Virus record (IMG/VR): IMGVR_UViG_3300036822_000288
Location: 1-50,416 of that record
Origin: a virus
Strand: one strand, 5' to 3'
Length of the DNA: 50,416 bases
Shown here: positions 7,905 to 13,541 of the stretch, one piece after another
How the letters are laid out: every line of letters begins with the position of its first letter
Numbering within the stretch: position 1 is the stretch's first letter
Made by a program: the position numbers and the translations under genes
Notes under the pieces: model-generated
The model's database searches: none
The model's input: only the letters and a program-made list of their open reading frames with translations
Told to the model about the DNA's origin: nothing

Positions 7905-7996
7905 AAGGATGATACTTTCTGGTTCTGGAAGCCCTCTAAGGCGGTGATGCAGAATGCATCGTCATGCCGTCAGAGATAACGGCATTGCGGTGTCAC

Positions 7997-8176
7997 TCAT
8001 AATCTGAATTTTGCCAATAACTCAGGAGCTACAATCTCGTTGAACTCCATCTCATCAAGCAATTTGATAAACCCCTCTTCGCTCATATCCTCGTCTTTGC
8101 AGAATCTTATGAACCTATTGCAGTTCTCATTAACGAAGCCTCTGATAATAAATGGCGTCAATCCCGTAAGTTTCAT
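7997..8176 (-). CDS. Small phage protein (59 aa)
   Basis: MKLTGLTPFIIRGFVNENC opens a mixed-charge helical protein. The ribosome site AGGAGGATGAG is strong and directly precedes the ATG at 8174-8176, which supports it as a real gene. Function unknown. Confidence 0.66.
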   Translation of the reverse strand: MKLTGLTPFIIRGFVNENCNRFIRFCKDEDMSEEGFIKLLDEMEFNEIVAPELLAKFRL

Positions 8177-8188
8177 CTCATCCTCCTG

Positions 8189-8398
8189 TCATCTGTTACT
8201 GGCCCGTGCGGCTAGCATTGCACCCGCGACTTGGTATGCTTCTCTGGCAACCCATATGGCGGAGTCCCGGGTCACGTTATCTATCATGTGATGGTTTGCC
8301 AGAATCCCCTGCATAGCCTTTGCTGCCAGATAATCCCTAAGCTGCATCCCGTCATTTGCGCTTCCAGAGCCCGGAAACGCCATTGCTTCTTTAGCCAT
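8189..8398 (-). CDS. Hypothetical phage protein with GM-LRDYLAAKAM motif (69 aa)
   Basis: The sequence DGMQLRDYLAAKAMQGIL followed by AYQVAGAMLAAR is a module found in many phage early proteins, often at the C-terminus of larger ones. Here it stands almost alone. The ATG at 8398 is preceded by GGGAGTGAG; an in-frame GTG lies just upstream. Function unknown. Confidence 0.72.
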   Translation of the reverse strand: MAKEAMAFPGSGSANDGMQLRDYLAAKAMQGILANHHMIDNVTRDSAIWVAREAYQVAGAMLAARASNR

Positions 8399-8435
8399 CA
8401 CTCACTCCCTCATGTCCGGCATTACCGAACTACTG

Positions 8436-8463
8436 ATAAAAATAAACCCGCTAGGGGCGGGCT
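8436..8463 (-). terminator. Rho-independent terminator
   Basis: The minus strand reads CCCGC-CCCTA-GCGGG followed by TTTATTTTT, directly after the stop of the gene at 8462-8635. Confidence 0.75.
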
Positions 8464-8635
8464 ATGCTCTTGCTAATTGCTTCAACGCGTCTCGACTCAA
8501 ACCTTCCATCGCCATGCGCTGCTTGCACAAGCTGACAGTTTCAGCGCTGCGGTCACGAACATCCTGCGGCAATCTCTCATCATCTCGGCGCGCTTCAGCT
8601 TCGATTAAGCACTGATAAAGCATCTTCCATTCCAT
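8462..8635 (-). CDS. Small phage protein (57 aa)
   Basis: The start MEWKMLYQCL is preferred because GAGGTGAGT precedes it; a GTG ten codons upstream lacks a ribosome site. The product is charged and fully helical. Function unknown. Confidence 0.62.
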   Translation of the reverse strand: MEWKMLYQCLIEAEARRDDERLPQDVRDRSAETVSLCKQRMAMEGLSRDALKQLARA

Positions 8636-8682
8636 ACTCACCTCTATAAGTTCTGCTGCGTCCACGCCGTTAACACGGTACC

Positions 8683-8949
8683 TTACTCGGCGATTAGCCC
8701 ACCCAATACGCGCTCTGCCACCTGTTTGGCATCCAGCAACTTCTCCAGCCTTGAATTGACATTGGTGCGCTGAATGGTCAGGGCTTCCATCAGAAATTCC
8801 TGGTCCGCATACGAGCGGAATTCGCTGTTATTTGCGGCAGTAATGATGAGGGTTAGCTTATGTTTATCAACTACATCAATGAGTTGATTCACCTTATAAA
8901 CTGCTCGCTCCGTTTCCTGAATCTGATTCAGAAGGTCTTTAATTTCCAT
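8683..8949 (-). CDS. Hypothetical coiled-coil phage protein (88 aa)
   Basis: MEIKDLLNQIQETERAVYKV begins a largely helical protein with coiled-coil character at both ends. It is an isolated early gene with an AGGAAAT-type ribosome site. Function unknown. Confidence 0.64.
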   Translation of the reverse strand: MEIKDLLNQIQETERAVYKVNQLIDVVDKHKLTLIITAANNSEFRSYADQEFLMEALTIQRTNVNSRLEKLLDAKQVAERVLGGLIAE

Positions 8950-8971
8950 GTGATTTCCTAAATTAAATTGA

Positions 8972-9055
8972 CTAACAAGTTGTTGTACTCAACCAACCAG
9001 CCACCATAAGCAAAGCAATGACCAGCCAGACTATGGCGTTATCTGTGTTGCTCAT
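8972..9055 (-). CDS. Tiny single-span membrane protein (27 aa)
   Basis: MSNTDNAIVWLVIALLMVAG carries one hydrophobic helix and ends with a terminal cysteine. It resembles the other tiny membrane ORFs of this arm (2606-2710, 9353-9442). A GGAGCCACCC ribosome site precedes the ATG. Evidence is limited to hydrophobicity, start context and tight fit. Confidence 0.45.
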   Translation of the reverse strand: MSNTDNAIVWLVIALLMVAGWLSTTTC

Positions 9056-9072
9056 GGGTGGCTCCAGATAAG

Positions 9073-9094
9073 AAAAAGGCCGCCTAAGCGACCT
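9073..9094 (-). terminator. Rho-independent terminator (copy 1)
   Basis: The minus strand reads AGGTCGC-TTAG-GCGGCCT then a T run. Almost the same sequence recurs at 9455-9480. It overlaps the end of the gene at 9084-9305. Confidence 0.75.
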
Positions 9095-9305
9095 CTATGA
9101 ACTCAGCATCCAGACCTACCAATTCATATTTCCATATCTGGAGTTCTTCATCCCAGTCAGTTGGGCTCAAAATCCAGTCACAAACTTCATTCCCATCATC
9201 ATTAATGCGAATGTTGCCGCAAATCTCACCCTCAGATTCAGATCGGTAAACTTCACCCTCTGTCCAATATCCTTCGTTATCTCTTGTGCACTTAACGGTA
9301 CCCAT
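9084..9305 (-). CDS. Hypothetical acidic phage protein (73 aa)
   Basis: MGTVKCTRDNEGYWTEGEVY begins a beta-rich, strongly acidic small protein ending AEFIEVA. A GAGGAGCTGAAGT ribosome site lies within a 32-bp repeat shared with the N gene end. Acidic small early proteins can be nucleic-acid mimics or inhibitors, but nothing here proves that. Confidence 0.66.
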   Translation of the reverse strand: MGTVKCTRDNEGYWTEGEVYRSESEGEICGNIRINDDGNEVCDWILSPTDWDEELQIWKYELVGLDAEFIEVA

Positions 9306-9318
9306 ACTTCAGCTCCTC

Positions 9319-9350
9319 GCCGTTACGATGTCTTTTGATTTGCGATAGCC
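9319..9350. repeat. 32-bp direct repeat, copy 1
   Basis: It is identical over 32 bp to 9645-9676 (offset 326 bp). This copy forms the leader of the gene at 9084-9305. Together with the duplicated terminators it marks an old segmental duplication of a gene-end/terminator/leader unit. Confidence 0.85.
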
Positions 9351-9352
9351 AG

Positions 9353-9442
9353 CTACCAACCAAGCCACTCACTAATCGCATCGGCAGCGCACAGAACCAG
9401 AGAAAGCATTGCCAGTACGAACAGTGCTAAACAGATTTCCAT
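9353..9442 (-). CDS. Tiny single-span membrane protein (29 aa)
   Basis: MEICLALFVLAMLSLVLCAADAI is one hydrophobic helix followed by SEWLGW. A GGAGGCACCGC ribosome site precedes the ATG. It lies directly between the two repeat units. Confidence 0.5.
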   Translation of the reverse strand: MEICLALFVLAMLSLVLCAADAISEWLGW

Positions 9443-9454
9443 GCGGTGCCTCCA

Positions 9455-9480
9455 ATAAAAAAGGCCGCCTAAGCGACCTG
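9455..9480 (-). terminator. Rho-independent terminator (copy 2)
   Basis: The same stem as 9073-9094, AGGTCGC-TTAG-GCGGCCT, is followed by six Ts on the minus strand. It lies just after the stop of the gene at 9483-9632. Confidence 0.75.
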
Positions 9481-9482
9481 TG

Positions 9483-9632
9483 TTAACCGATCGTTACGAG
9501 AACGATTTTGTCGACGTTCGTCATGTCAACCTTCAATACCAAGCTCTTCCAGGCATCGTCTTCGCTGGAGGCTTTAAGCTTGTGTGTCTCTTTCTCGCCG
9601 AGCCTTGTTACCGAAAATATGTAATTCGTCAT
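9483..9632 (-). CDS. Small phage protein (49 aa)
   Basis: MTNYIFSVTRLGEKETHKLK starts a small alpha/beta protein ending VDKIVLVTIG. The pattern recalls tiny early proteins widespread in Enterobacterales prophages. A TAGGAGTTGAGC ribosome site precedes the ATG. Function unknown. Confidence 0.62.
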   Translation of the reverse strand: MTNYIFSVTRLGEKETHKLKASSEDDAWKSLVLKVDMTNVDKIVLVTIG

Positions 9633-9634
9633 GC

Positions 9635-9907
9635 TCAACTCCTAGCCGTTACGATGTCTTTTGATTTGCGATAGCCCGCGGCAAAAATCGCGATTTCCGG
9701 TAAGCACATCGCTGTGCTCTCATGCTTCTCACGCATACTTGGTGAGGATGTGGCGCGGGATACGTTTAAGCTGCATCCGCCGCTCGCTACTGCGATATTT
9801 CGTGCAAGCTTGTTGTCAGCCTGCATTTGTTCGCGCTTCGCAGCACGGCGCGCACGGTAACGATTCTTCGCGTTATCGTTCGCCAGATAAGTAATGACTA
9901 CTGTCAT
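9635..9907 (-). CDS. N: Antitermination protein N (phi21-like)
   Basis: I chose the start MTVVITYLANDN (GAGAGGTGCACC ribosome site), giving 90 aa. The arginine-rich motif NAKNRYRARRAAKREQM resembles the boxB-binding helix of phi21 N, and the following DNKLARNIAV matches the next part of that protein. N binds boxB in nut RNA and lets polymerase pass early terminators. Support comes from its place near pL, the nutL/nutR-like sites at 10324-10367 and 11632-11675, and many terminators in the left arm. The last 11 residues are encoded by the 32-bp repeat. Confidence 0.82.
   Translation of the reverse strand: MTVVITYLANDNAKNRYRARRAAKREQMQADNKLARNIAVASGGCSLNVSRATSSPSMREKHESTAMCLPEIAIFAAGYRKSKDIVTARS
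9645..9676. repeat. 32-bp direct repeat, copy 2
   Basis: It is identical to 9319-9350. This copy encodes the C-terminal YRKSKDIVTA of N. Confidence 0.85.
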
Positions 9908-9917
9908 GGTGCACCTC

Positions 9918-10076
9918 TCAGAAATTCCATGGTGTCGCGCCGAGCTTCTCAGCAAGTGACTTTGCTTCTTTCTTGCTGGAGACTGCCGTTTTCTGGTTCA
10001 TGTAAGTGAAGCGACCGTTTTCACCGAAAATAACGAACTTGTTTTTTCCACTGGTGAAGTAGTGAGCTGTTTTCAT
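9918..10076 (-). CDS. Small basic phage protein (52 aa)
   Basis: The start MKTAHYFTSGKNKFVIFGEN is chosen for its GGAGGTAACT ribosome site; a longer frame upstream has none. It is the first gene of the pL operon, 10 bp ahead of N. The product is a small basic alpha/beta protein with a lysine-rich helix, SSKKEAKSLAEKL. Function unknown. Confidence 0.68.
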   Translation of the reverse strand: MKTAHYFTSGKNKFVIFGENGRFTYMNQKTAVSSKKEAKSLAEKLGATPWNF

Positions 10077-10164
10077 AGTTACCTCCGGTAATTGGCTTAG
10101 GCCGTGTGATGCCGGGTCGCTAATCCGGTTGCGGTCTGTAATCATGGTGAGTCCATACCAGTCC

Positions 10165-10185
10165 TAGTGATGGATTCGAACCATC
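10165..10185 (-). other. tRNA T-arm-like sequence in the pL leader
   Basis: The minus strand holds GATGG-TTCGAAT-CCATC, a canonical T-stem/loop. I could not find a matching 7-bp acceptor stem or a regular anticodon arm upstream. A hairpin CGCTCA-GGTAAC-TGAGCG lies nearby at about 10220-10237. It may be a decayed tRNA or a structured leader RNA. Confidence 0.3.
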
Positions 10186-10323
10186 AACCATTCGCAAGCC
10201 TCAAGCGGTTTTTGCTCGACGCTCAGTTACCTGAGCGCTGGCGATCCAACTCAATCGACCATTACCATGAGTCAGCAGGTGCTACCTGCCTTCATCACAC
10301 GCCAAAGCCAACTGCACTTTGGT

Positions 10324-10367
10324 TTCCTCCTGCTAGAGAGGAACATTCCCATCAATGTTAAAGAGCG
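10324..10367 (-). promoter_or_regulatory. nutL: nutL-like site (boxA and hairpin)
   Basis: On the minus strand boxA CGCTCTTTAACA (10356-10367) matches the bacterial boxA consensus. After 12 nt follows the hairpin TTCCTC-N8-GAGGAA (10324-10343). It lies in the pL leader about 45 bp from the -10. The loop shares TCTA and GCAG with nutR, though the hairpin is larger than a lambda boxB. Confidence 0.65.
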
Positions 10368-10412
10368 TCGGCGTCCTGCCGTTTGGTGCTGTGCGTCTTG
10401 CTGATGGGGTTA

Positions 10413-10441
10413 AATATATCCAAAGCTATTATCACTGTAAA
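10413..10441 (-). promoter_or_regulatory. pL: pL promoter
   Basis: Minus strand: -35 TTTACA (10436-10441), 17-bp spacer, -10 TATATT (10413-10418). The spacer contains operator 10416-10429, so repressor binding would block the polymerase. It faces the left operon. Confidence 0.75.
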
Positions 10442-10474
10442 TAGCCAAAGATATAATAAAATAGCTTAGGTAAT
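10416..10474. promoter_or_regulatory. OL: Left operator OL
   Basis: ATATCCAAAGCTAT (10416-10429) and ATAGCCAAAGATAT (10441-10454) match the ATAGC-N4-GCTAT type also seen at OR, 25 bp apart. A weaker third site, ATAGCTTAGGTAAT, lies at 10461-10474. Confidence 0.75.
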
Positions 10475-10515
10475 TTTGTGTTTGATTTAGAAGGGAATTT
10501 ATTTTCTTTCAGGCA

Positions 10516-10539
10516 TAAAAAATCCCGCCGAAGCGGGAC
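10516..10539 (-). terminator. Rho-independent terminator of cI
   Basis: Minus strand TCCCGC-TTCG-GCGGGA with a UUCG tetraloop is followed by six Ts. It lies 25 bp after the cI stop and keeps repressor transcripts out of pL. Confidence 0.9.
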
Positions 10540-10563
10540 AATTTAGTATTTTTCGCAGGGGGT

Positions 10564-11265
10564 TTAGCCGAGGCGCTTGTAGTCGATTGACTGGCGGATG
10601 AGAACCTTAGCCATCACGTGAAACTGATCCTCTTCGCCTTCCTCAATGAACCATTCTTTATAGCGCTGATTGTCGGACAGGACAGCCAGGCGATTCTTCT
10701 GCATCTGGAGGCGCTTAACGTGCATGGTCTTCCCGAACACGAAAACATAGACGCCATCGCCATCGAAGTGGGTAATGGCTAAGTCAACGAAGATCTGATC
10801 ACCCGGCTCGATTGTGCCTTCCATGCTGTCGCCACGAACGGTGATCACCTTAATGCTTTCCGCAGGGCGCGGACCAAAAAGAGCTTTAGCTTGTTCGCTT
10901 GTGTATTCAATAGCTCTTATGGTTTCAACGAATTCAGTAGACACAAGATAACCATCCCCCGCACTAGCCTGGACATCCAATACATCTACACGATAGTAGT
11001 CGGAGTCCGCCAGTCTTTCCTGTTGGGGGATTTTGATTTGTGCCGATCCACTCACTTCGGAATGCATTGGCAACTCTCCATCAGCCAGCCACTCCGGGCG
11101 AACGCCCAGAACTTTGGCTATCTCATAAAGCTTTCTGGTGTTTTTTGTAACGCCAGAAGTCAGCTTCCATACGCTTGGCTGGGCCATGCCAATGGCTTCA
11201 GCTAAAGATGCCTGCGTGTGCCCACACTCTCTCATGGCGGCATTCAATCGGTCAGCGAAAGTCAT
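10564..11265 (-). CDS. cI: CI-type repressor (HTH plus LexA/S24 peptidase)
   Basis: The start MTFADRL (233 aa) has AAAGGAT upstream; an in-frame ATG seven codons earlier is less likely. Residues about 17-36 form the helix-turn-helix (TQASLAEAIGMAQPSVWKL). The C-terminal peptidase domain has Ser147 in RGDSMEG, Lys184 in MHVKRL and a probable Ala102-Gly103 cleavage site (ASAGDG). RecA-stimulated self-cleavage after DNA damage would free pL and pR. It is divergent from cro across OR, as in lambda and P22. Confidence 0.93.
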   Translation of the reverse strand: MTFADRLNAAMRECGHTQASLAEAIGMAQPSVWKLTSGVTKNTRKLYEIAKVLGVRPEWLADGELPMHSEVSGSAQIKIPQQERLADSDYYRVDVLDVQASAGDGYLVSTEFVETIRAIEYTSEQAKALFGPRPAESIKVITVRGDSMEGTIEPGDQIFVDLAITHFDGDGVYVFVFGKTMHVKRLQMQKNRLAVLSDNQRYKEWFIEEGEEDQFHVMAKVLIRQSIDYKRLG

Positions 11266-11297
11266 GAATTTAGTATCCTTTGTCATCCCTGAAAGAT

Positions 11298-11360
11298 ATA
11301 GCCATAGATATTTGCTGGCAAATACCCAAAGCTATTTACTATTCGGATAGCTTTGGCTAT
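11298..11360. promoter_or_regulatory. OR: Right operator OR (three sites)
   Basis: ATAGCCATAGATAT (11298-11311), ATACCCAAAGCTAT (11322-11335) and ATAGCTTTGGCTAT (11347-11360) are quasi-palindromes with starts 24 and 25 bp apart. They lie between the divergent cI and cro genes and match OL. The last is a perfect ATAGC/GCTAT palindrome inside the pR spacer. Confidence 0.82.
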
Positions 11361-11363
11361 TAT
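11335..11363 (+). promoter_or_regulatory. pR: pR promoter
   Basis: -35 TTTACT (11335-11340), 17-bp spacer, -10 TATTAT (11358-11363). It lies 31 bp before the cro ATG, with an operator in the spacer. The architecture mirrors pL. Confidence 0.78.
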
Positions 11364-11393
11364 CACCATAGCCACACTAGCAGGAGCTATTTT

Positions 11394-11624
11394 ATGGTCA
11401 ACAAAGCTATTAAGCAGGCTATTGACATCGTAGGCAGTCAGCAAAAGTTAGCTGATGCCTGTCTTGTTAAGCAGCCTTCTGTATGGGCTTGGTTGCACGG
11501 GAAGAAGAAGGTGTCAGCTGAGAATGCAAAGCGCATTGAGAAAGCTACCAGCGGAAAGATCCCAGCTTACCAAGTTCGCCCTGATTTAACTGACCTGTTC
11601 CCTCATCCGAACCAGGCAGCTTAA
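11394..11624 (+). CDS. cro: Cro-like regulator (YdaS/Cro family)
   Basis: The start MVNKAIKQAIDIVG has AGGAGC upstream; the frame continues upstream through operator DNA and was rejected there. The 76-aa protein has a helix-turn-helix, SQQKLADACLVKQPSVWAWL, of the YdaS/Cro type. As first gene of the pR operon it should bind the same operators as CI and repress cI for lytic growth. Confidence 0.85.
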   Translation: MVNKAIKQAIDIVGSQQKLADACLVKQPSVWAWLHGKKKVSAENAKRIEKATSGKIPAYQVRPDLTDLFPHPNQAA

Positions 11625-11631
11625 GCAACAC

Positions 11632-11675
11632 CGCTCTTTAAAACTCTGAACCCGCTCCCGTCTAACCGCAGGAGC
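11632..11675 (+). promoter_or_regulatory. nutR: nutR-like site (boxA and hairpin)
   Basis: boxA CGCTCTTTAAAA (11632-11643) is followed 10 nt later by GCTCC-N12-GGAGC (11654-11675). It lies between cro and cII like lambda nutR. The loop shares TCTA and GCAG with nutL. Confidence 0.65.
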
Positions 11676-11699
11676 AAAACCCAAGTGACATTGCCATGT

Positions 11700-11713
11700 G
11701 CAAGGTCAAGCAA
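11700..11713 (-). promoter_or_regulatory. pRE: CII-binding box of pRE
   Basis: On the minus strand TTGC-TTGACC-TTGC is exactly the TTGC-N6-TTGC direct repeat bound by lambda CII. It lies just upstream of the cII start and points toward cI. The embedded TTGACC could serve as -35; the -10 is weak, as expected for a CII-dependent promoter. Confidence 0.65.
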
Positions 11714-11740
11714 ACTTATTCAACAAAGGAATATTACGTC

Positions 11741-12040
11741 ATGGAAATAGCAACTTATCGCAAAAAAGCGCGAGAGATTGAAAGCCAGCTACTGAACAAG
11801 CTGGCTGTACGTGGACAGGGAACACTGGCGAAGGTGCTGGACTTAGATGATGCAGCCGTTAGCCGCATGAAGCGCCCATCAGGAAAGCAGAAATACAGCT
11901 TCTTCCAGATGATGAGTCTGGCACTGGCTTATCTGGATGTGGTGTCGCCGGAATCTGAAGTGGCGAAGAGCCTGCTGAGGATTGAGCAGCTGCTGACAAA
12001 AGAAAAAGCCCCGAAGAACTGTGAATTCTTCGAGGCCTGA
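11741..12040 (+). CDS. cII: CII-like transcriptional activator
   Basis: The 99-aa product starts MEIATYRKKAREIESQLL after AAAGGAATATT. A helix-turn-helix, GQGTLAKVLDLDDAAVSRM, and a helical C-terminus fit the CII family: a tetrameric activator binding TTGC-N6-TTGC to start repressor synthesis. A matching box lies at 11700-11713. Its place between cro and the replication genes supports the call. Confidence 0.82.
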   Translation: MEIATYRKKAREIESQLLNKLAVRGQGTLAKVLDLDDAAVSRMKRPSGKQKYSFFQMMSLALAYLDVVSPESEVAKSLLRIEQLLTKEKAPKNCEFFEA

Positions 12041-12069
12041 TACTTCCAACAACTGATAGGAATAATAAC

Positions 12070-12606
12070 ATGATCCTGACTTTGAGCAAAGCAGCCCTGC
12101 TGAGTGCATTAATCTTCCAGGCTAAAAAAGATGTCCGGTATTACTTAAACGGCATCTGCTTCGCACCAGATAAAAAACTGTATTCAACCGACGGTCACCG
12201 CGCTTTTATTGGCGAGCATGACAACGCATATCTGACTGAAAACATCATCATCGCCATCAAAGGTGCCAAAGTTACCAGCTTTGAAAAGGCTGAGATCGAC
12301 ACTGAAAGCGGCTTGGTTACCTATCTGAATGAGCATGGGTCGCGCGTAGGCGCAGGCATCTGCGAAGTGGTAGATGGTCGATTCCCAGACATTGAGCGCG
12401 TCATTTCTACCTTCAAAAGTACCCCCACCGATGAGATAGGATTCAATGCCGGTTACCTCGCTGACATTGAGAAGGCTGCAAAGCTCTACAACCCTAAATT
12501 CTGCGGCATCAAGATTAAGCCCAATGGCAACACTGCGGCTTCAATCGTTGAGTTCAACAGCGCATTCGGCAACGGAAAGCTGGTGATCATGCCAATGCGC
12601 CTGTAG
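12070..12606 (+). CDS. Half-length sliding-clamp-like protein (DnaN-like)
   Basis: The 178-aa protein ends LVIMPMRL, almost the C-terminus of E. coli DnaN (VVMPMRL), and has VDGRFPDIERVI (cf. LDGRFPDYRRV in DnaN) and STDGHRAF. E. coli beta clamp has 366 aa, so this is about half and would need to oligomerise differently or act as a decoy or adaptor. It sits directly before O, so a role in phage replication is likely. The clamp fold is inferred from these motifs. Confidence 0.7.
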   Translation: MILTLSKAALLSALIFQAKKDVRYYLNGICFAPDKKLYSTDGHRAFIGEHDNAYLTENIIIAIKGAKVTSFEKAEIDTESGLVTYLNEHGSRVGAGICEVVDGRFPDIERVISTFKSTPTDEIGFNAGYLADIEKAAKLYNPKFCGIKIKPNGNTAASIVEFNSAFGNGKLVIMPMRL

Positions 12607-12614
12607 GAGGTGAA

Positions 12615-13541
12615 ATGAGCAACCTCAAGCGCGTTGACTTCGTTAATAAACAACTCATACCAGCGGAATCAGGAGGTCACATGGCCGACCTGTCCAACGG
12701 GTACACCAAGGTCGCCAATGAGATCCAGAAGCTAAAACCTCGCCTGAGACTATCAGGCAGGGAATGGCAATGCTTTGAAGCGGTGATATGGCTCACCTAC
12801 GGATGGAACAAAAAACAGGACAGGGTGACGAACACGGTCATTGCTGGCTTAACAGGCCTGAGTGACACGCACGTTTCGGACGCCATCAAATCTCTGGCGG
12901 AGCGGAAAATCATCTTCAGCCAGAAGCAAGGGATGATGAAACTTGTAGGGGTGAATACTGAGATTTCAGCATGGATTTTAGATAAACCGGAAGCGGGAAC
13001 AAAATTCCCGAAAACGGGAAAATCCTTCCCGAAAGCAGGAAAAACCTTCCCGAAAACGGTAGCCACCCAATACAAGAACAAGAACAGTAATAAAAACACT
13101 ACGTCAGAGAATTCTGACGAATCCACTGACTCACCTCCTAAGCAGCTTCCCGCCCTTCGTCCTGATGCAGCCACTCAATCACCCAAAGGCGATAAGTGGG
13201 GAACTGCTGACGATCTCAAAGCGGCTGAATGGCTGTTCACAAAAGTTCGAGTTGTCGCTCCGACAGCGCAAGAGCCTAACTGGCCAGCCTGGTCGAATGA
13301 TATTCGCCTTATGCGTAATGCATTGGAGTGTTCGCATCACGAAATTTGCGAAGTATTCAAGTGGGCGAATGCAGATCACTTCTGGCAGACCAACGTAATG
13401 AGCCCTGCAAAGCTTCGTGAGAAGTGGGAAACGCTCAAGGCTCAGATGAACCAACCAAACCGGAACCGACAGGCGAGCGAGCCGCAACAGCCAGCACAAC
13501 ACTGGAATAGCCGCCAAGCCTGGAAGGAGGATTTCATATGA
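12615..13541 (+). CDS. O: Replication initiator O
   Basis: The 308-aa protein aligns well with lambda O: an N-terminal winged-helix DNA-binding domain (ADLSNGYTKVANEI, WLTYGWNKKQDRVT), a repeat-encoded linker, then ENSDESTDS and KWGTADDLKAAEWLF-type sequence shared with lambda O. O binds iterons in its own gene and recruits P/DnaB. The start at 12615 has AGGAGGTGAA. A second strong site (AGGAGGTCAC) precedes ATG 12681, so a shorter form is possible; lambda O also has extra residues before this point. Confidence 0.94.
   Translation: MSNLKRVDFVNKQLIPAESGGHMADLSNGYTKVANEIQKLKPRLRLSGREWQCFEAVIWLTYGWNKKQDRVTNTVIAGLTGLSDTHVSDAIKSLAERKIIFSQKQGMMKLVGVNTEISAWILDKPEAGTKFPKTGKSFPKAGKTFPKTVATQYKNKNSNKNTTSENSDESTDSPPKQLPALRPDAATQSPKGDKWGTADDLKAAEWLFTKVRVVAPTAQEPNWPAWSNDIRLMRNALECSHHEICEVFKWANADHFWQTNVMSPAKLREKWETLKAQMNQPNRNRQASEPQQPAQHWNSRQAWKEDFI
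12986..13069 (+). repeat. ori: Replication origin iterons inside O
   Basis: Four 21-bp repeats (starts at 12986, 13007, 13028 and 13049) each contain CCCGAAAACGGGA or a variant. They encode the heptapeptide repeat FPKTGKS. An A-rich segment follows at 13069-13110, like the AT-rich part of lambda ori that melts on initiation. The last unit is partial. Confidence 0.85.

Noticed and set aside
10165-10280. A complete tRNA gene in the pL leader
   Set aside because: The T-arm is canonical, but no matching 7-bp acceptor stem or regular anticodon arm could be built, so I list only a tRNA-like element.
10167-10361. Plus-strand 64-aa frame in the pL leader
   Set aside because: It lies in leader DNA containing nutL and the tRNA-like sequence, has no ribosome site, and its composition is that of non-coding DNA.
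12986-13069. CRISPR-like short repeats
   Set aside because: The 21-bp repeats are contiguous, without spacers, and lie in frame within O; they are origin iterons.
12797-13174. Minus-strand 125-aa frame inside O
   Set aside because: It is a shadow of the O gene and its iterons, with no start signal of its own.
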